64,000 nt of DNA from Diogma glabrata (taxonomy: Eukaryota; Arthropoda; Insecta; Diptera; Cylindrotomidae). Where the stretch lies: positions 146,936,413 to 147,000,412 of the forward strand of contig OY856188.1 of NCBI GenBank assembly GCA_963693315.1, read 5' to 3'. A program made the position numbers and the translations under genes. Shown here piece after piece: positions 23,466 through 34,701 of the stretch. Within the stretch, counting starts at the first letter, position 1; the number at the start of each line of letters is the position of its first letter. Under the pieces are notes generated by a model, which saw only the letters and a list, made by a program, of their open reading frames with translations, did not search any database and was not told the DNA's origin.

Positions 23466-23930
23466 TATTTTTATCCACGACTACTAAAGAATATATACTT
23501 TCCACGCGTATATCTTTCATTGTAATTGTATTCATTCCTTTCTATATATCAAATTCTTTTTTATTTATTTCATTCCATTTTATTTATTCAAAACTCCCCT
23601 AACAAATTAAAAACTTTGTTGGTATAGTAATATAAACAGATAAAACAAGAACAATACATATAAAATAAACAAACATATTTTGTTTTGTTTTATATTTCAT
23701 AGATTTATTTCGATATGGCGATATAAACTTTTACAGGAAAACTTGAATGAAATTATTTGAAATATTTGTAGTCGTGGATAAAATAGTATCTTGTATTCGC
23801 TTAGGATGAAGGCAATTATTCACTCGGATGATTCCCTACACTCGCTACGCTCGTTCCGGGAAACTTCATCCTGGTGAAGATTGCCTTCATTCTAGCTCAT
23901 ACAAGAATCTACTATTCTAAATAACATTAA
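23466..23930. repeat. Inverted-repeat unit ending in GC-cored hairpin H2
   Basis: TTTTATCCACGACTAC at about 23475 pairs with GTAGTCGTGGATAAAA at about 23770. The next 130 bp form a hairpin (TCTTGTAT/ATACAAGA, GATGAAGGCAAT/ATTGCCTTCAT, ATTCCC/GGGAA) around ACTCGCTACGCTCG, flanked by TAGTA and TACTA. Confidence 0.75.
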
Positions 23931-24013
23931 AATATTGTAGCTTATAATATCAATAATATTTTTTTATTATTGATTATTGTTTAAAATATATGATTTTTTC
24001 AGTTTTCATATAC

Positions 24014-24048
24014 TACAAATGATGAAAGCATAGCTTTCGAAATGCGTA
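24014..24048 (+). ncRNA. Hammerhead-like Penelope-type tail motif (degenerate)
   Basis: CAAATGATGAAAGC-ATA-GCTTTCGAAATGCG has the stem-II and GAAA layout of PLE hammerheads, but the CUGANGA core is mutated. No coding part accompanies it. Confidence 0.35.
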
Positions 24049-24052
24049 TATA

Positions 24053-24283
24053 GACTGCGTTCCAATTGATACTAAATTGTACTAAACGTGCTTAATCAAT
24101 TTAGTCAACTATTTTATTTGACTAAATCAATATTTTGTTTCCAAATAATTTGGAAGAAATTCATATGTTAAACAATATCTGACAACTTGATTATATTAAT
24201 TTGAATTAAAATTCGGTAATTTTGTAAAACTAAATTTAGATTTAGCAGTTTAGTACAATTTAGCAGCTAATTGGAACCCAGTC
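24053..24283. mobile_element. Small TIR repeat (MITE), 231 bp
   Basis: Ends GACTGCGTTCCAATT and AATTGGAACCCAGTC, with an inner shared block CTAAATTGTACTAAA in inverted form. Target duplication unclear. Confidence 0.65.
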
Positions 24284-24355
24284 ATAGTAATAAATAATAA
24301 AACTCAGTAAACAAGAATAAGGTGCTTCTTCATTCATTATTTTTAAAAAAAAATT

Positions 24356-24454
24356 GATTTTTTGTAGTTACACTAACACCAAAAATAATTCACTTTAAAG
24401 TGAATAAAAATTTAAAGTGAATTATTTTTGGTGTTAGTGTAACTACAAAAAATC
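24356..24454. repeat. Near-perfect palindrome, arms about 43 bp
   Basis: GATTTTTTGTAGTTAC...CACTTTAAA and its exact inverse around a short AT centre. It probably marks the terminus of a foldback element. Confidence 0.85.
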
Positions 24455-25599
24455 ATATATTAAAATGGAAAATTCACGTCACTCCGAAATTGTTTTTCAT
24501 ATTATTATTATTTAATTTATTTTTTTATTGTAAAAATTGTATACATATATATACACATTTTTGAATGAAAAAGATGCAAAAAAATCAAACTTTTATTTTA
24601 AAGATTTCATTTATTTTTTATTAAATATGTAATGTATTTAAATGGTTATTTATTGTAAAAAAAATGATAAAATTGCACTTTATTTTCGAGAGCTATTTTC
24701 ACTAATAAGCATCGAGACGATAATGAAATTTTATCGTCGTGTTGAATACAACATTTTTTCTATAGCAATTATTAAAGAAGACCAAAAACTGCAGAAAAAT
24801 CAATGATAAATTTAATTTAAAAGTGTCAGGAAAAAAACAGTTTCACGAAAAAATGAGTATGCTTTGATAACTTTTTGAGTTTTATAAACAAACAAACAAA
24901 TCAATTTTTTTTTGTTTTTTGCAAAAAGTGAATTTGAAAATTAGATAGTTTGGGTTTGTGAATATGTGCGATATTACAGAAGAAAACTGCCTTCTGGTAT
25001 GGAAGAGGAGGCTTCAGAGGCAATTCGTAGATTGCCTGAAATTTTGAATTGCCTGAAAAATCGCGGATGGTACATCAAAGAGAATACCTGTGCTTTCAAA
25101 AATGGAAAAACTTGATGAATATCAACAGCAAAATACTTATATCAAAATACTCTATCTACCCTTGCTGTTAAAATACTACTTTATCTACCCTTGATGGTAA
25201 AGTGCTATTTTCCCCTCTAATTTTAGTTGATAATAGCACGTTTTAACAGTTGCTATAGAAAAAAAATTTATTGTTGTATAGCCATTTTTTGATTTTTTTA
25301 TATTAATAAACCCAACGTGAAAGGTTTTTTCAATACAAAAAATTAATTAAAAAGAAAAACAAATAGTATCCAGAAAGTTTTTAAAAGTTTTCTTTTTAGT
25401 AAATAATGTAAAGTTACAGGATATTTCAATTAATATGTGTCGGGAAAAAATAGGTGAATGTCAAAATACACGTTTTTCTATGATAGCATATGAAAAGTCT
25501 CTTTTCATCACGCTTAATGCTCTGTGAAAATGGGTTCTTTTCCACTAGTGTAAAAAGAATAACAAATTGTAGTTGCTATGGTTTTTCATATAATTTTAC

Positions 25600-26087
25600 A
25601 GTTGTTGCTACGCAACCATGAAAAAATAGAATATGAATTTTTAATGTTATGTTGTCGATTTCTAATTTTATAACTTATAGTAAATATCGAATATACAATA
25701 TACATACTATCATTTATCATAAAAAAAATTGCATTTGATTTCCTGCGCGAGATAAAAACGTTTTTCGTTCCTAAACATGTCTCACTCGACGCTAGCGTGT
25801 CTCGTAAACAAATATTACTCACGAAAAAAACAATGTTTTCATCTCTTGTAGGAAAATATACTATAGTTATTTCTGGGTATTGAATGTTATTTTGTAGACT
25901 TAATAATTTCTAATAAATATCGTTTATATATTTACTATCATAGAAAAAATTGTATTTCCTACGCGAGATGAAAACATTTTACGCTTGTGAAATTGCCCCA
26001 CTCGACGCTAACGCGTCTCGTAAACAAATTGGTACTCACTAAAAAGCAGCGTTTTCATATCTTGTAAGAAAGTATACTATTATTCGG
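25600..26087. repeat. Two consecutive GC-cored hairpins H3a/H3b
   Basis: Similar units at about 25740-25860 and 25965-26080 each run GCGAGAT(A/G)AAAAC ... CTCGACGCTA(G/A)CG(T/C)GTCTCG ... TTTTCATATC/CTCTTGTA, i.e. arms folding around CGACGCTAGCG. Both close with TATACTAT. Confidence 0.7.
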
Positions 26088-26189
26088 CGTCTGCAATGGC
26101 GCTACAGATAGGGGATAAGAAAATAAATTACAAAAATTTTATATGGAATTTAATACAAAACACAACTTGAATAATTTTAAAAATTATCT

Positions 26190-26830
26190 ATGAAGTTACC
26201 TCTCATTTTTCTAGAATCAAAAAATAATATTATTTTAACGAATAACTTAATCAACATAATTCGAATTATTTTAAAACAAAATTATTTTACGTTCGATGAA
26301 AAATTTTTCATTCAAGATAAGTATCTTGAAATGGGTTCTCCTTTAAGTGGATTACTTGCTGATATTTTCTTAAATAGTTTTGAGAGCAAATACATATTTT
26401 CAAATTTAAATATACAACAAAATTTATTAATTTCTTATTCAAGATATGTGGATGATACCTTCATTTTGTTTAATGGAACTTGTAGACAAATACAAAATTT
26501 TAATAATTATATGAATAGTATTCACCCAAATATAAAATTTACCCTTGAAATTGAAGAAAATAATTCAATAAATTTTTTAGATATAACTATTTTAAAAAAT
26601 AATAATCAATTTGAATATAAATTCGAAAACCAACTACTACCAGTATAACCATAAATAATTCTTCACATCATCCAAATTCACAAAAAGCAGCAGCATACAA
26701 TTCACTCATTTATCGCCTTCTAAATATACCAAACATTTCAAATTTTCAAGATGAAGTGAATACAATCAAATTTATCGCTTCAGATAATGGTTATGATTCA
26801 AAATTTATTGATAAGTTATTTTCTAAATGT
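26190..26830 (+). pseudogene. Penelope-like RT, C-terminal half with YVDD
   Basis: The frame from 26190 (translated without an authentic start) gives the thumb-proximal half of a Penelope-like RT. YLEMGSPLSGLLADIFL, ISYSRYVDDTFILF with the catalytic YVDD intact, then NSIHPNIKFTLEIEEN and FLDITILK. It is interrupted by TAA at 26646-26648 and resumes in another frame (AAAYNSLIYRLLNIPN...TIKFIASDNGYDSKFIDKLF), ending about 26855. The N-terminal RT motifs are absent. Different family from the copy at 4.3-5.6 kb, which lacks precisely this catalytic segment. Confidence 0.85.
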
Positions 26831-26885
26831 TTAAATAAGTCAAAAAAATTCAAATAATAATAATACCAACATCAAATATATTTCA

Positions 26886-27365
26886 ATGGAATATACTAAC
26901 TTATTACCTAACATTTTAAGAAATAATTTAAAAAAACTTAATTACTCGATATCTTTTAGAACAAAAAAAAATTTATATAAAATTTTAAAACCAAAATCTA
27001 ACATCAATTTGAAGTCATGTTCTGGAATTTATAAAATCAAGAGTGATACTTGTGAAAAATTTTACATAGGAAAACCGGGAAGAAATTTTATAGAAAGATT
27101 CAAAGAACATATTCCAATGAACAAAAACAAACAAAATTTGAAGTCAATTTTTGCCAATCATTTAAATGATAATAATCATAACTATACAAGTTTCGAACAA
27201 AATTTAAAAACTTTGCATTTATGTAAAATGCAAACGATTTTTAATGGATTCTCTTGAAGAAATTTATTTATGAAATTTATAAAGCATTCAAAAAAATCTC
27301 CAAATTTAATTTTAAACGACCAACTATCTTTTAGTTCAAATATTTTATATAATTCTATCTTGTAA
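26886..27365 (+). pseudogene. Penelope-like GIY-YIG endonuclease domain
   Basis: The translation shows SGIYKIKSDTCEKFYIGKPGRNFIERFKEH, split here as SGIYKIKSDT and KFYIGKPGRNFIERFKEH, i.e. a GIY-YIG core with Tyr, Gly and Arg present. A His-rich segment (FANHLNDNNHNY) follows. After 27257 the frame is lost; another frame carries DSLEEIYL with the conserved Glu region. A GQTGR-type loop is GKPGR here. Relic of the same element as the RT fragment upstream. Confidence 0.85.
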
Positions 27366-27564
27366 ATTTTAATTCAAAATTCAAGTCATTTATATTTCAT
27401 TCATTATAATATTTTGATCATTGTTTCATATTTCTTTTAAAACAAATAAATTTTATATGTATGAAAAATTATTTAATTCATAAAATGTTAGTATGCCATT
27501 TTTTCAGTCAAAAATTTTAAGAATGAATTATTGTTTTAATTTATATTTAGTCTTATATTTTTGT

Positions 27565-27600
27565 AGCCGATGATGAATGTATAACATTCGAAACGCGTCA
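27565..27600 (+). ncRNA. Hammerhead-like motif at Penelope-like 3' end
   Basis: CCGATGAT-GAATG-TATAA-CATTC-GAAACGCGTC matches the PLE hammerhead layout: a C-x-GANGA core (U4 replaced by C), a 5-bp stem II, then GAAA and the frequent ACGCGT. It lies 200 bp after the last coding remnant, the expected place. Confidence 0.5.
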
Positions 27601-27699
27601 AATAAATATATATAACTATTAAAAGATTGTTTTGTGGATTTATTTTTACAATAATTTATTAAAATTTAAATTATTGATATAATTAATTTAAATTTGTTT

Positions 27700-28372
27700 A
27701 TGAATTATTATTTTTTTTTTTTTTAATAAAATGTGTTGTGTGGTAGGAATTACAATATGTATCACAACAACACATAAAAACCTTTTAAGACCAAGATCCC
27801 ACAACAACATACGTTCAAAGGTGTTGATGGACGTAAATCTTCCTTTTTTTGTTTGTTTATATTTTTTGTTAAAGAATGAATAACTAAAACAAAAATTCCT
27901 ATCACTGACAAAATATTTTATGATAGAATAGAGAAAATAAAAGTAAATTAAAAAATAAATAGCAAGTTTTTACAAAAATTTGCTGAAACAAAACAAAAAT
28001 GTAGTTGCCAATAATCCAGCCGGTTGCATATTCCTTGATCCTGTAACGCACTGTCTTTCTTAAAGATTAAAGCCCACACATAGTTATGTGAAGGCTCATT
28101 TCCCTAAGAAAGCAATAGCGTCTCATCATCAAGGATTATTTCACAGCTAAGATTGAGGGTGCTACCGTTGACTGAATACAGTTCATCCGCCACCACCCCT
28201 AAGATATCACCTTGGCTAGTGATATCTCACTGCTATTACCAGTGGTATGTGATATCTCACGTTAACTCGTATGTCAATAGCAGAGACTGGAGTACGCGTG
28301 GTTGTCACACCCGTAGATCAAAAATAAAATAAAAATAAAAAAAACAATAAAAACTGATCCCTCCATGCGTAT
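27700..28372 (-). repeat. R1 poly(A)-tailed retroposon, fullest minus-strand copy
   Basis: On the minus strand it starts near CGCATGGAGGGATCAGTTT, passes CACGCGTACTCCAGT and repeated TGAGATATC words, and ends CACAACACATTTTATT plus an A-run. Other copies: 33778-33850, 35249-35345, 37775-37860 (minus, partial), 40545-41158 and 49300-49555 (plus), and 51798-52875 (minus, interrupted). No coding frame. It may be a SINE or a LINE 3' UTR; I see no clear pol III boxes. Confidence 0.75.
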
Positions 28373-28375
28373 ACA

Positions 28376-28546
28376 CTATATATTAAGCATAATAATATAT
28401 AAAATATTCTTTTTCATAAAAAAATCAAGAAAATGGACTAAATTTTTAATACAAATTTGTTTGAAAAAAATTTTGGCAATTTTTATGTTTCTTTTTTTAG
28501 CTACTTTAGAATAATATTTTATATATTATGCTTAATATAATAATCA
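28376..28546. repeat. Inverted repeat, arms about 35 bp
   Basis: TATATTAAGCATAATAATATAT at the left and its inverse at about 28515-28545 enclose 95 bp of AT-rich sequence. Confidence 0.7.
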
Positions 28547-28835
28547 ATAATACTTCACAAGCAAACTTAAATCGTTTAATAGCAATAAAATGAGAAATTT
28601 CATAGATAATATTTAAAATTATTCAAGTGTGTTTTGTATGGAATCCCATATAAAATTTTTGTGATTTTTTCTCTTATCCCCCACTTGCAGCGCCATTGCG
28701 GCAAACACCAGAACTGAAAAATCGCTCTAAACAAAATACAGCATATCGACTAATTTCGTCGACGGATACACTTTTGTTTTTCTGAAAACGATCATATCAC
28801 TTCCTTTGTTGACGTACTTTCAAATATGTAGATAT

Positions 28836-29526
28836 CGTCGCTTTAATAATGAAATAACGACTAACGTATGCCATATATACGTTGTTATTATATAATGGGT
28901 TTTCTGCATTCCCCATAAGGATGTCTATAGAGTGGCGTTTTAACATTTTCCAATTATTTTATAACTGGGGGTGAAAATTAATATTTTGTTAATTAACGTA
29001 CATGCAAATTTGAATTTGGTTAAATATTGAAACAGCGTAAATGCATGTACGATATTCCAATTCCTACAGAATAATAACTTGGGTAAAATCTGTGTCGTAT
29101 ATTTTACATACATTACGATCGCCACACGAAATGGTAAATCTAAAATATTGTATAAGCATCATTCATTACATTATATTCCGGTTCATATAAATAAAAAATT
29201 GTAAGAATATCATTCGTTATTTCAATAATAATTAGTTTTAGGCTTAATCGTACTTCCATGCAAAATGAAATAACGTATATGAAATAAGGTACCTGATTGA
29301 CTTTTCACCTCTTTTTAGGTAGAAAAGCCAGCAGGTACCAATGTGAAATTTTAATATGCTGTGGGGAAATCAGTCAAAATTAATTGGTAGAAATTTTTTT
29401 TCCAATATATGTATTCATCCAATAGTGCTGCCGAGTTTACGAAAATCAGAAAATCGAAAAATCTTTAAACCCAATTATCTCGAAACTACGCTTTTGCGAA
29501 TACGTTGTTTCATTATTAAAGCGACG
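28836..29526. mobile_element. TIR repeat 'A', copy 2, uninterrupted
   Basis: CGTCGCTTTAATAATGAAATAACG and its inverse at the right end, with ATAT on both sides; 691 bp. Serves as the uninterrupted reference for copy 1. Non-coding. Confidence 0.88.
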
Positions 29527-29985
29527 ATATATGAATAGATTCTGAATAAGTTAGAATGTTTGTCAGTATTATGTAAACTCAAATATCTCAAATATTTGAA
29601 TGTTTCTTTTCGATTCTATAAATAAACTTTTCAGTTAGTTCATGAAAAAATCACTTCTGATCCTGTTTCGTGCCCGTTGTTCGGTACCGAACTAATTCGA
29701 ATATCAAACTGATTCTGAAGATGATCCATGATCGAAACTGGTTAAATAAATATTTTTCGAACCTTTTTCCGAAATGTTTCCTTTTCATAATTAAATGTAA
29801 GATTTTCAGCATCCGTATTTGTTTTTTTCTTAAATTGTTAGATAATTATTAAGGTAATTAAAAATTAATAAAATGGTAAAACAAAATTAATAAAAAGTAA
29901 AGTATTACTTATTCTACAATTTAAGACCGATGTTATGCCACTAACACAAGCATTTGGTTTGATGACGGATTTTGTCTATTGTTAT
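29527..29985. other. No gene recognised
   Basis: AT-rich spacer with no supportable features. Confidence 0.45.
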
Positions 29986-29990
29986 CTTCT

Positions 29991-31688
29991 TATATATTAA
30001 TACGCTAGATTAAAACTTTGTGGAGCATTAGGCTTTTTTATTCGCAGATGGATTCATTTGAAATTTTCACAGTTAACTGATATTAGTGTAACCTATAGTC
30101 GGATCCGGATTCAAACAAATCGGATCATAAATAAAAAAGTTATTATATACGGAAAACTTTTTCTATACATATGCATTATAAGTTTACATACATCTTTCTT
30201 TTTGCTTTAAAACAATGCTTTAAAATTTTTCTTTTTTATATATTAGCTATCGAACCGAACAACGAATAACAAAAACGAAAATTTTTATATTTATTTTATA
30301 TTCATTTCAGTCGTCGTATTTATTTTATATTTTAGTCGTCTTTTATCTTTCAAGAAGGACGGTTTTCGATATTTTTCGATTATTTTGTTTTTTATTGATA
30401 TAAAGATTTTTGAGATATTTTGATATTTGAGTTATTTCATATTTTTGATATATATTGATACTAGGAAGGCCCGGCGTGCTTCGCTACGCTTATAAATAAA
30501 GTTTTTGCGTAGACATTTTGTTGACGTAGAAGCAATGATTTCAAAAAGTGGTAATGAGAAATGCTACCATATAATTTTTAATTTTTCTTTTTAAATCCTA
30601 TATATTAATACGCTAGATTAAAACTTTGTGGAGCATTAGGCTTTTTTATTCGAATTTTGATTCATTTGAAATTTTCACTGCTAACTGATATTAGTGTAAC
30701 CTAGATTTTAAAGATTTTTGGGATTTTTCGGATCATAAATAAAAAAGTTATTATATACGGAAAACTTTTTCTATACATATGCATTATAAGTTTACATACA
30801 TCTTTCTTTTTGCTTTAAAACAATGCTTTAAAATTTTTCTTTTTTATATATTAGCTATCGAACCGAACAACGAATAACAAAAACGAAAATTTTTATATTT
30901 TATTTTATATTCATTTCAGTCGTCGTATTTATTTTATATTTTAGTCGTCTTTTATCTTTCAAGAAGGACGGTCGAGTCGTCGGAATAAAAGAGATTATAT
31001 GCGTAATTTTGTTTATTGATATAAAGATATTTACGTAATATTTTTCTTTGTTTTCTTATTATAGGAGGGCTATTATATTGAAAACGTACATTTTTTTGTT
31101 GATTTTTAAATTTTTGATTTTTAAAAAATCTGAAATTTTGATATTTTGTTGGTATTGACGAAAGGAAAAAAGTTATTTCTGCTTTTATTTTTTGTGTACT
31201 CTGAATCGGCGTTATGCGCGGTTGAATTTTTGAGGCTTTTTCACGTAGTTTTGGTAATGGTTTAAAACTTAAAACTTTTTTTTGTTTTTTTATATTTATT
31301 TTCTCTTAGTTAGTTTATACATTTCCTTTGAAGTTTAGAGAATTTAGTTTATGAATTGATTTAGGGGTCGATAGACGTAATATTTTTCTTTTTTTTTTAT
31401 TATAGGAGAACTATTATTTTGAAAACGTACATTTTTTGTTGATTTTTAAATTTTTGATTTTTAAAAAATCTGCAATTTTGTTATTTTGTTGGTATTGACG
31501 AAAGGAAAAAAGTTATTTCTGCTTTTATTTTTTGTGTACTCTGAATCGGAGTTATGCGCGGTTGAATTTTTGAGGCTTTTTCACGTAGTTTTGGTATTGA
31601 TGTCAATGTTTTGTGAATAGGTGCCACAAATTTCATCCGACTTAAGTATATTTTTGCGAGCAAAAAGAAAAAAAACTGAATAATTGAA
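29991..31688. repeat. Repeats starting TATATATTAATACGCTAG, with direct duplications
   Basis: A unit beginning TATATATTAATACGCTAGA occurs at about 29991, 30600 and 32132. The first is followed at 30469-30598 by one half of the CTAGGAGGGCCCGG palindrome unit. Within the second, about 220 bp (about 31031-31255) is duplicated at about 31378-31600. This is a stack of insertions or a tandemly rearranged foldback element. Confidence 0.7.
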
Positions 31689-32130
31689 ACTAGGAGGGCC
31701 CGGCGTGCTTCGCTACGCTGATAAATAAAGTTTTTGCGTAGACATTTTGTTGACGTAGAAGCAATGATTTCAAAAAGTGGTAATGAGAAATGCTAGCATA
31801 TAATTTTTAATTTTTCTTTTTAAATATATGAATGAAAAATAATCAAAACTCTAGCTGATCAGTTCGGATATATGAAAAATTAGCGATCAAATAAGTTTTC
31901 AAGTAAGCTTATTTGATCACTAACTTATTTGATCGCTAATTTTTCATATATCCGAACTGATCAGCTAGAGTTTTGATTATTTTTCATTCATATATTTAAA
32001 AAGAAAAATTAAAAATTATATGCTAGCATTTCTCATTACCACTTTTTGAAATCATTGCTTCTACGTCAACAAAATGTCTACGCAAAAACTTTATTTATCA
32101 GCGTAGCGAAGCACGCCGGGCCCTCCTAGT
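31689..32130. mobile_element. 442-bp near-perfect palindrome P1 with ACTAG/CTAGT ends
   Basis: Starts ACTAGGAGGGCCCGGCGTGC and ends with the exact inverse. Arms are about 200 bp around GATCAAATAAGTTTTCAAG. The GC-rich terminal 30 bp contrasts with an AT-rich interior. CTAG ends next to a GC-rich short hairpin recall Helitron 3' ends, but here both ends are the same, so a foldback or head-to-head dimer is more likely. Confidence 0.8.
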
Positions 32131-32598
32131 ATATATTAATACGCTAGAATAAAACTTTGTGGAGCATTAGGCTTTTTTATTCGCAGATGGATTCATTTGA
32201 AATTTTCACAGTTAACTGATATTAGTGTAACCTATAGTCGGATCCGGATTCAAACAAATCGGATCATAAATAAAAAAGTTATTATATACGGAAAACTTTT
32301 TCTATACATATGCATTATAAGTTTACATACATCTTTCTTTTTGCTTTAAAACAATGCTTTAAAATTTTTCTTTTTTATATATTAGCTATCGAACCGAACA
32401 ACGAATAACAAAAACGAAAATTTTTATATTTATTTTATATTCATTTCAGTCGTCGTATTTATTTTATATTTTAGTCGTCTTTTATCTTTCAAGAAGGACG
32501 GTTTTCGATATTTTTCGATTATTTTGTTTTTTATTGATATAAAGATTTTTGAGATATTTTGATATTTGAGTTATTTCATATTTTTGATATATATTGAT

Positions 32599-33100
32599 AC
32601 TAGGAAGGCCCGGCGTGCTTCGCTACGCTTATAAATAAAGTTTTTGCGTAGACATTTTTTTGACGTAGAAGCAATGATTTCAAAAAGTGGTAATGAGAAA
32701 TGCTACCATATAATTTTTAATTTTTCTTTTTAAATATATGAATGAAAAATAATCAGAACTCTAGCTGATCAGTTCGGATATATGAAAAATTAGCGAAGCT
32801 TACTTGAAAACTTATTTGATCGCTAATTTTTCATATGCTAATTTTTCATACGAAGCTTACTTGAAAACTTATTTAGCGATCAAATAAGTTTTCAAGTAAG
32901 CTTCGCTAATTTTTCATATATCCGAACTGATCAGCTAGAGTTCTGATTATTTTTCATTCATATATTTAAAAAGAAAAATTAAAAATTATATGGTAGCATT
33001 TCTCATTACCACTTTTTGAAATCATTGCTTCTACGTCAACAAAATGTCTACGCAAAAACTTTATTTATAAGCGTAGCGAAGCACGCCGGGCCCTCCTAGT
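32599..33100. mobile_element. 502-bp near-perfect palindrome P2, same family as P1
   Basis: ACTAGGAAGGCCCGGCGTGC at the left, inverse CCTCCTAGT at the right. The centre is rearranged, with GAAGCTTACTTGAAAACTTATTT present several times in both orientations. P1 and P2 share arms but differ at the centre. Confidence 0.8.
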
Positions 33101-33221
33101 TACTATTAGTGCATTGTTCTTGTTGCAAATTACTAATGTAAATGTGTTTCCGACCAGGTGGACCATTCCTAATTGTGTTCTTTGTTCGCATTTTTGGTTT
33201 TGCGTTGTTTGTTACCGAAGT

Positions 33222-33728
33222 TTTTTTTTTTATTAATTAGTTAGACATGTTTAGCACACTAAATATGAACTAATCATTATTCAGACTCTTTGAATATCCG
33301 AAGATACCATGTCAACTAGAAGGGAAGGGAATGGGGAAAATGGAAGGAGTGAGGATATGGGATAACTATTATAATCGTTTTAAATGACGATGGAAATTTT
33401 CTTTAAATGCCTGAGGGGCAAATTCATCGGGAAATACGGAGGTGGGTATTGAGTTAAACAATTTGGCCACTCTATTAAAATAATCGTTCTGGAAGGACAT
33501 ACTTCTACAACGAGGTATTTGGACAGCAAATGGGTGAGATAACTGTGAAGTTCTTGTTCGCCGATTAAATTGCGCACACGATGGAAGAATATTTTGAATT
33601 TCTTTGGAGGAATTTTCTTTGAAAACTGTTTTGTCATTTAAGATCGTAAAAAAATATATATGCCTTATTTTGCGAAGACTAATTACACATGAATAATATA
33701 CAAATTTACAAAAAATCGATAATTTCAA
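33222..33728 (-). pseudogene. Non-LTR retrotransposon 3' end (CR1/L2-like C-terminus and tail)
   Basis: The minus-strand frame ends RTRTSQLSHPFAVQIP, SFQNDYFNRVAKLFNSIP, then PDEFAPQAFKENFHRHLKRL and stop at about 33369. A 140-bp 3' UTR ends in ATTAATAAAAAAAAAA. That order (HPF..P, N.LP block, F...HL) is the usual C-terminus of insect non-LTR RTs of the CR1/L2 type. 5' truncated as expected for target-primed insertion. A sister copy lies at 50548-50776. Confidence 0.8.
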
Positions 33729-33778
33729 ATGATAGTGTGAAGAAATTCTTCGTTTAAAATTATAATTCTTATTGTTTT

Positions 33779-34430
33779 TTAAATAAAAGATGTTGTGCGA
33801 AAGGAATTACAATATGTGTCACATCAATATATAAATAATTTTTAAGGCCATATTTATCGTCGTTTTAAAACTATTACTTAAGTAATTATTATTAAATGTT
33901 ATATTCAATTTCATGAAATAAAAACATTGTTTTAATTTGGCCGTTTATAAATATAATTTAAGTAATTCTTTGATCAAATGTTTTGCTCTTAATACTAAAC
34001 ATGCCAACAATTTTAACATGAAACATTTATTAAGTTTGACAATAACAATCATAAATATCATCTTTAACAATTTGTTGCCTTTTTTAATGGCACTTTATGA
34101 TTTTCTAATTAATAAATAGAAGGCATTGTTTATAAAAATAAGTACATTAATCTTAAACAGTACATATCTGCCAATAAAAGCTCATGTTTTAACTATACAT
34201 ATAAATTGTTTACTACATTTACTATATTAAAAGTTCCGATATTTTGTTTTTAAATTTAATTATGTACGAATCATTTAAATCTAAAATTATATATTTGGTT
34301 TAATTAATTTTAATTGCCATTTGTTTATAAAGTTAAATTAAAATCACAATAAACCTATGAGGATTTAATTCGAAAAATATGCCTAGGACAATTTTTTTTA
34401 AATTCTTTCAGAGAAGAGTACACAAAACAA
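33779..34430. other. Downstream flank of the ABCC gene
   Basis: AT-rich. Begins with a partial R1 retroposon tail (33778-33850). No poly(A) signal can be singled out among many AATAAA-like words on the minus strand. Confidence 0.4.
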
Positions 34431-34701
34431 TTATTCATTTTTTTTTAATTTTTCATAACTTTCAGCAGCAATTTTCTTTAATGACTCCGCTTCGCTTTCT
34501 CCTGTTGCTTTGACCATGTCGAATAAGTAACTATTTTCATTTTGCAGTAACAAATGTGGTATTTCGAATTCTTTAGCATAACCAGCTGACATAGCTAAAA
34601 TACGGTCCGAATCCATAACGGTATGAAGACGATGCGCTATTGTCAACACAGTGCATTCTTTAAACTTAATACGAATTGTTTTTTGAATTAGCGCATCAGT
34701 C
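34431..34701 (-). CDS. ABCC (MRP4-like) transporter, last exon
   Basis: The acceptor TTTTTCAG|GACTGATGCG precedes a frame starting TDALIQKTIRIKFKECTV, then LTIAHRLHTVMDSDRILAMSAG, which contains the switch His (H-loop) of the second nucleotide-binding domain. The C-terminal tail ends KKIAAESYEKLKKNE and a TAA at 34433-34431. Together with exons 35832-37111 and 37173-37694 it completes a 690-residue C-terminal half. No PDZ-type C-terminus is seen. The intron before it (34702-35831) contains a partial R1 retroposon. Confidence 0.92.

Larger units (their letters stand above)
26088..28706. mobile_element. TIR-bounded composite containing a Penelope copy
   Basis: About 105 bp at the left (GCAATGGCGCTACAGATAGGG to ATTATCTATGAA) recurs inverted at the right (TTCATAGATAAT to GCAGCGCCATTGCGG). 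In between are a Penelope-like element, a poly(A) repeat (R1) copy and a hairpin. Either the inverted arms are the element's own pLTR-like repeats or a foldback element swallowed the rest. No target duplication found. Confidence 0.6.

Noticed and set aside
24955..25110. Short MADF- or transposase-like coding remnant
   Set aside because: Composition is more coding-like than the surroundings but no frame longer than a few tens of codons shows a motif.
27700..28372. R1 as a tRNA-derived SINE
   Set aside because: No convincing box A/box B pair at its 5' end; it could equally be a LINE 3' UTR.
31689..32130. Helitron 3' end (CTAG after GC-rich hairpin)
   Set aside because: Both ends are the same in inverted orientation and no 5'-TC terminus or Rep/Hel gene is visible; kept only as an alternative.
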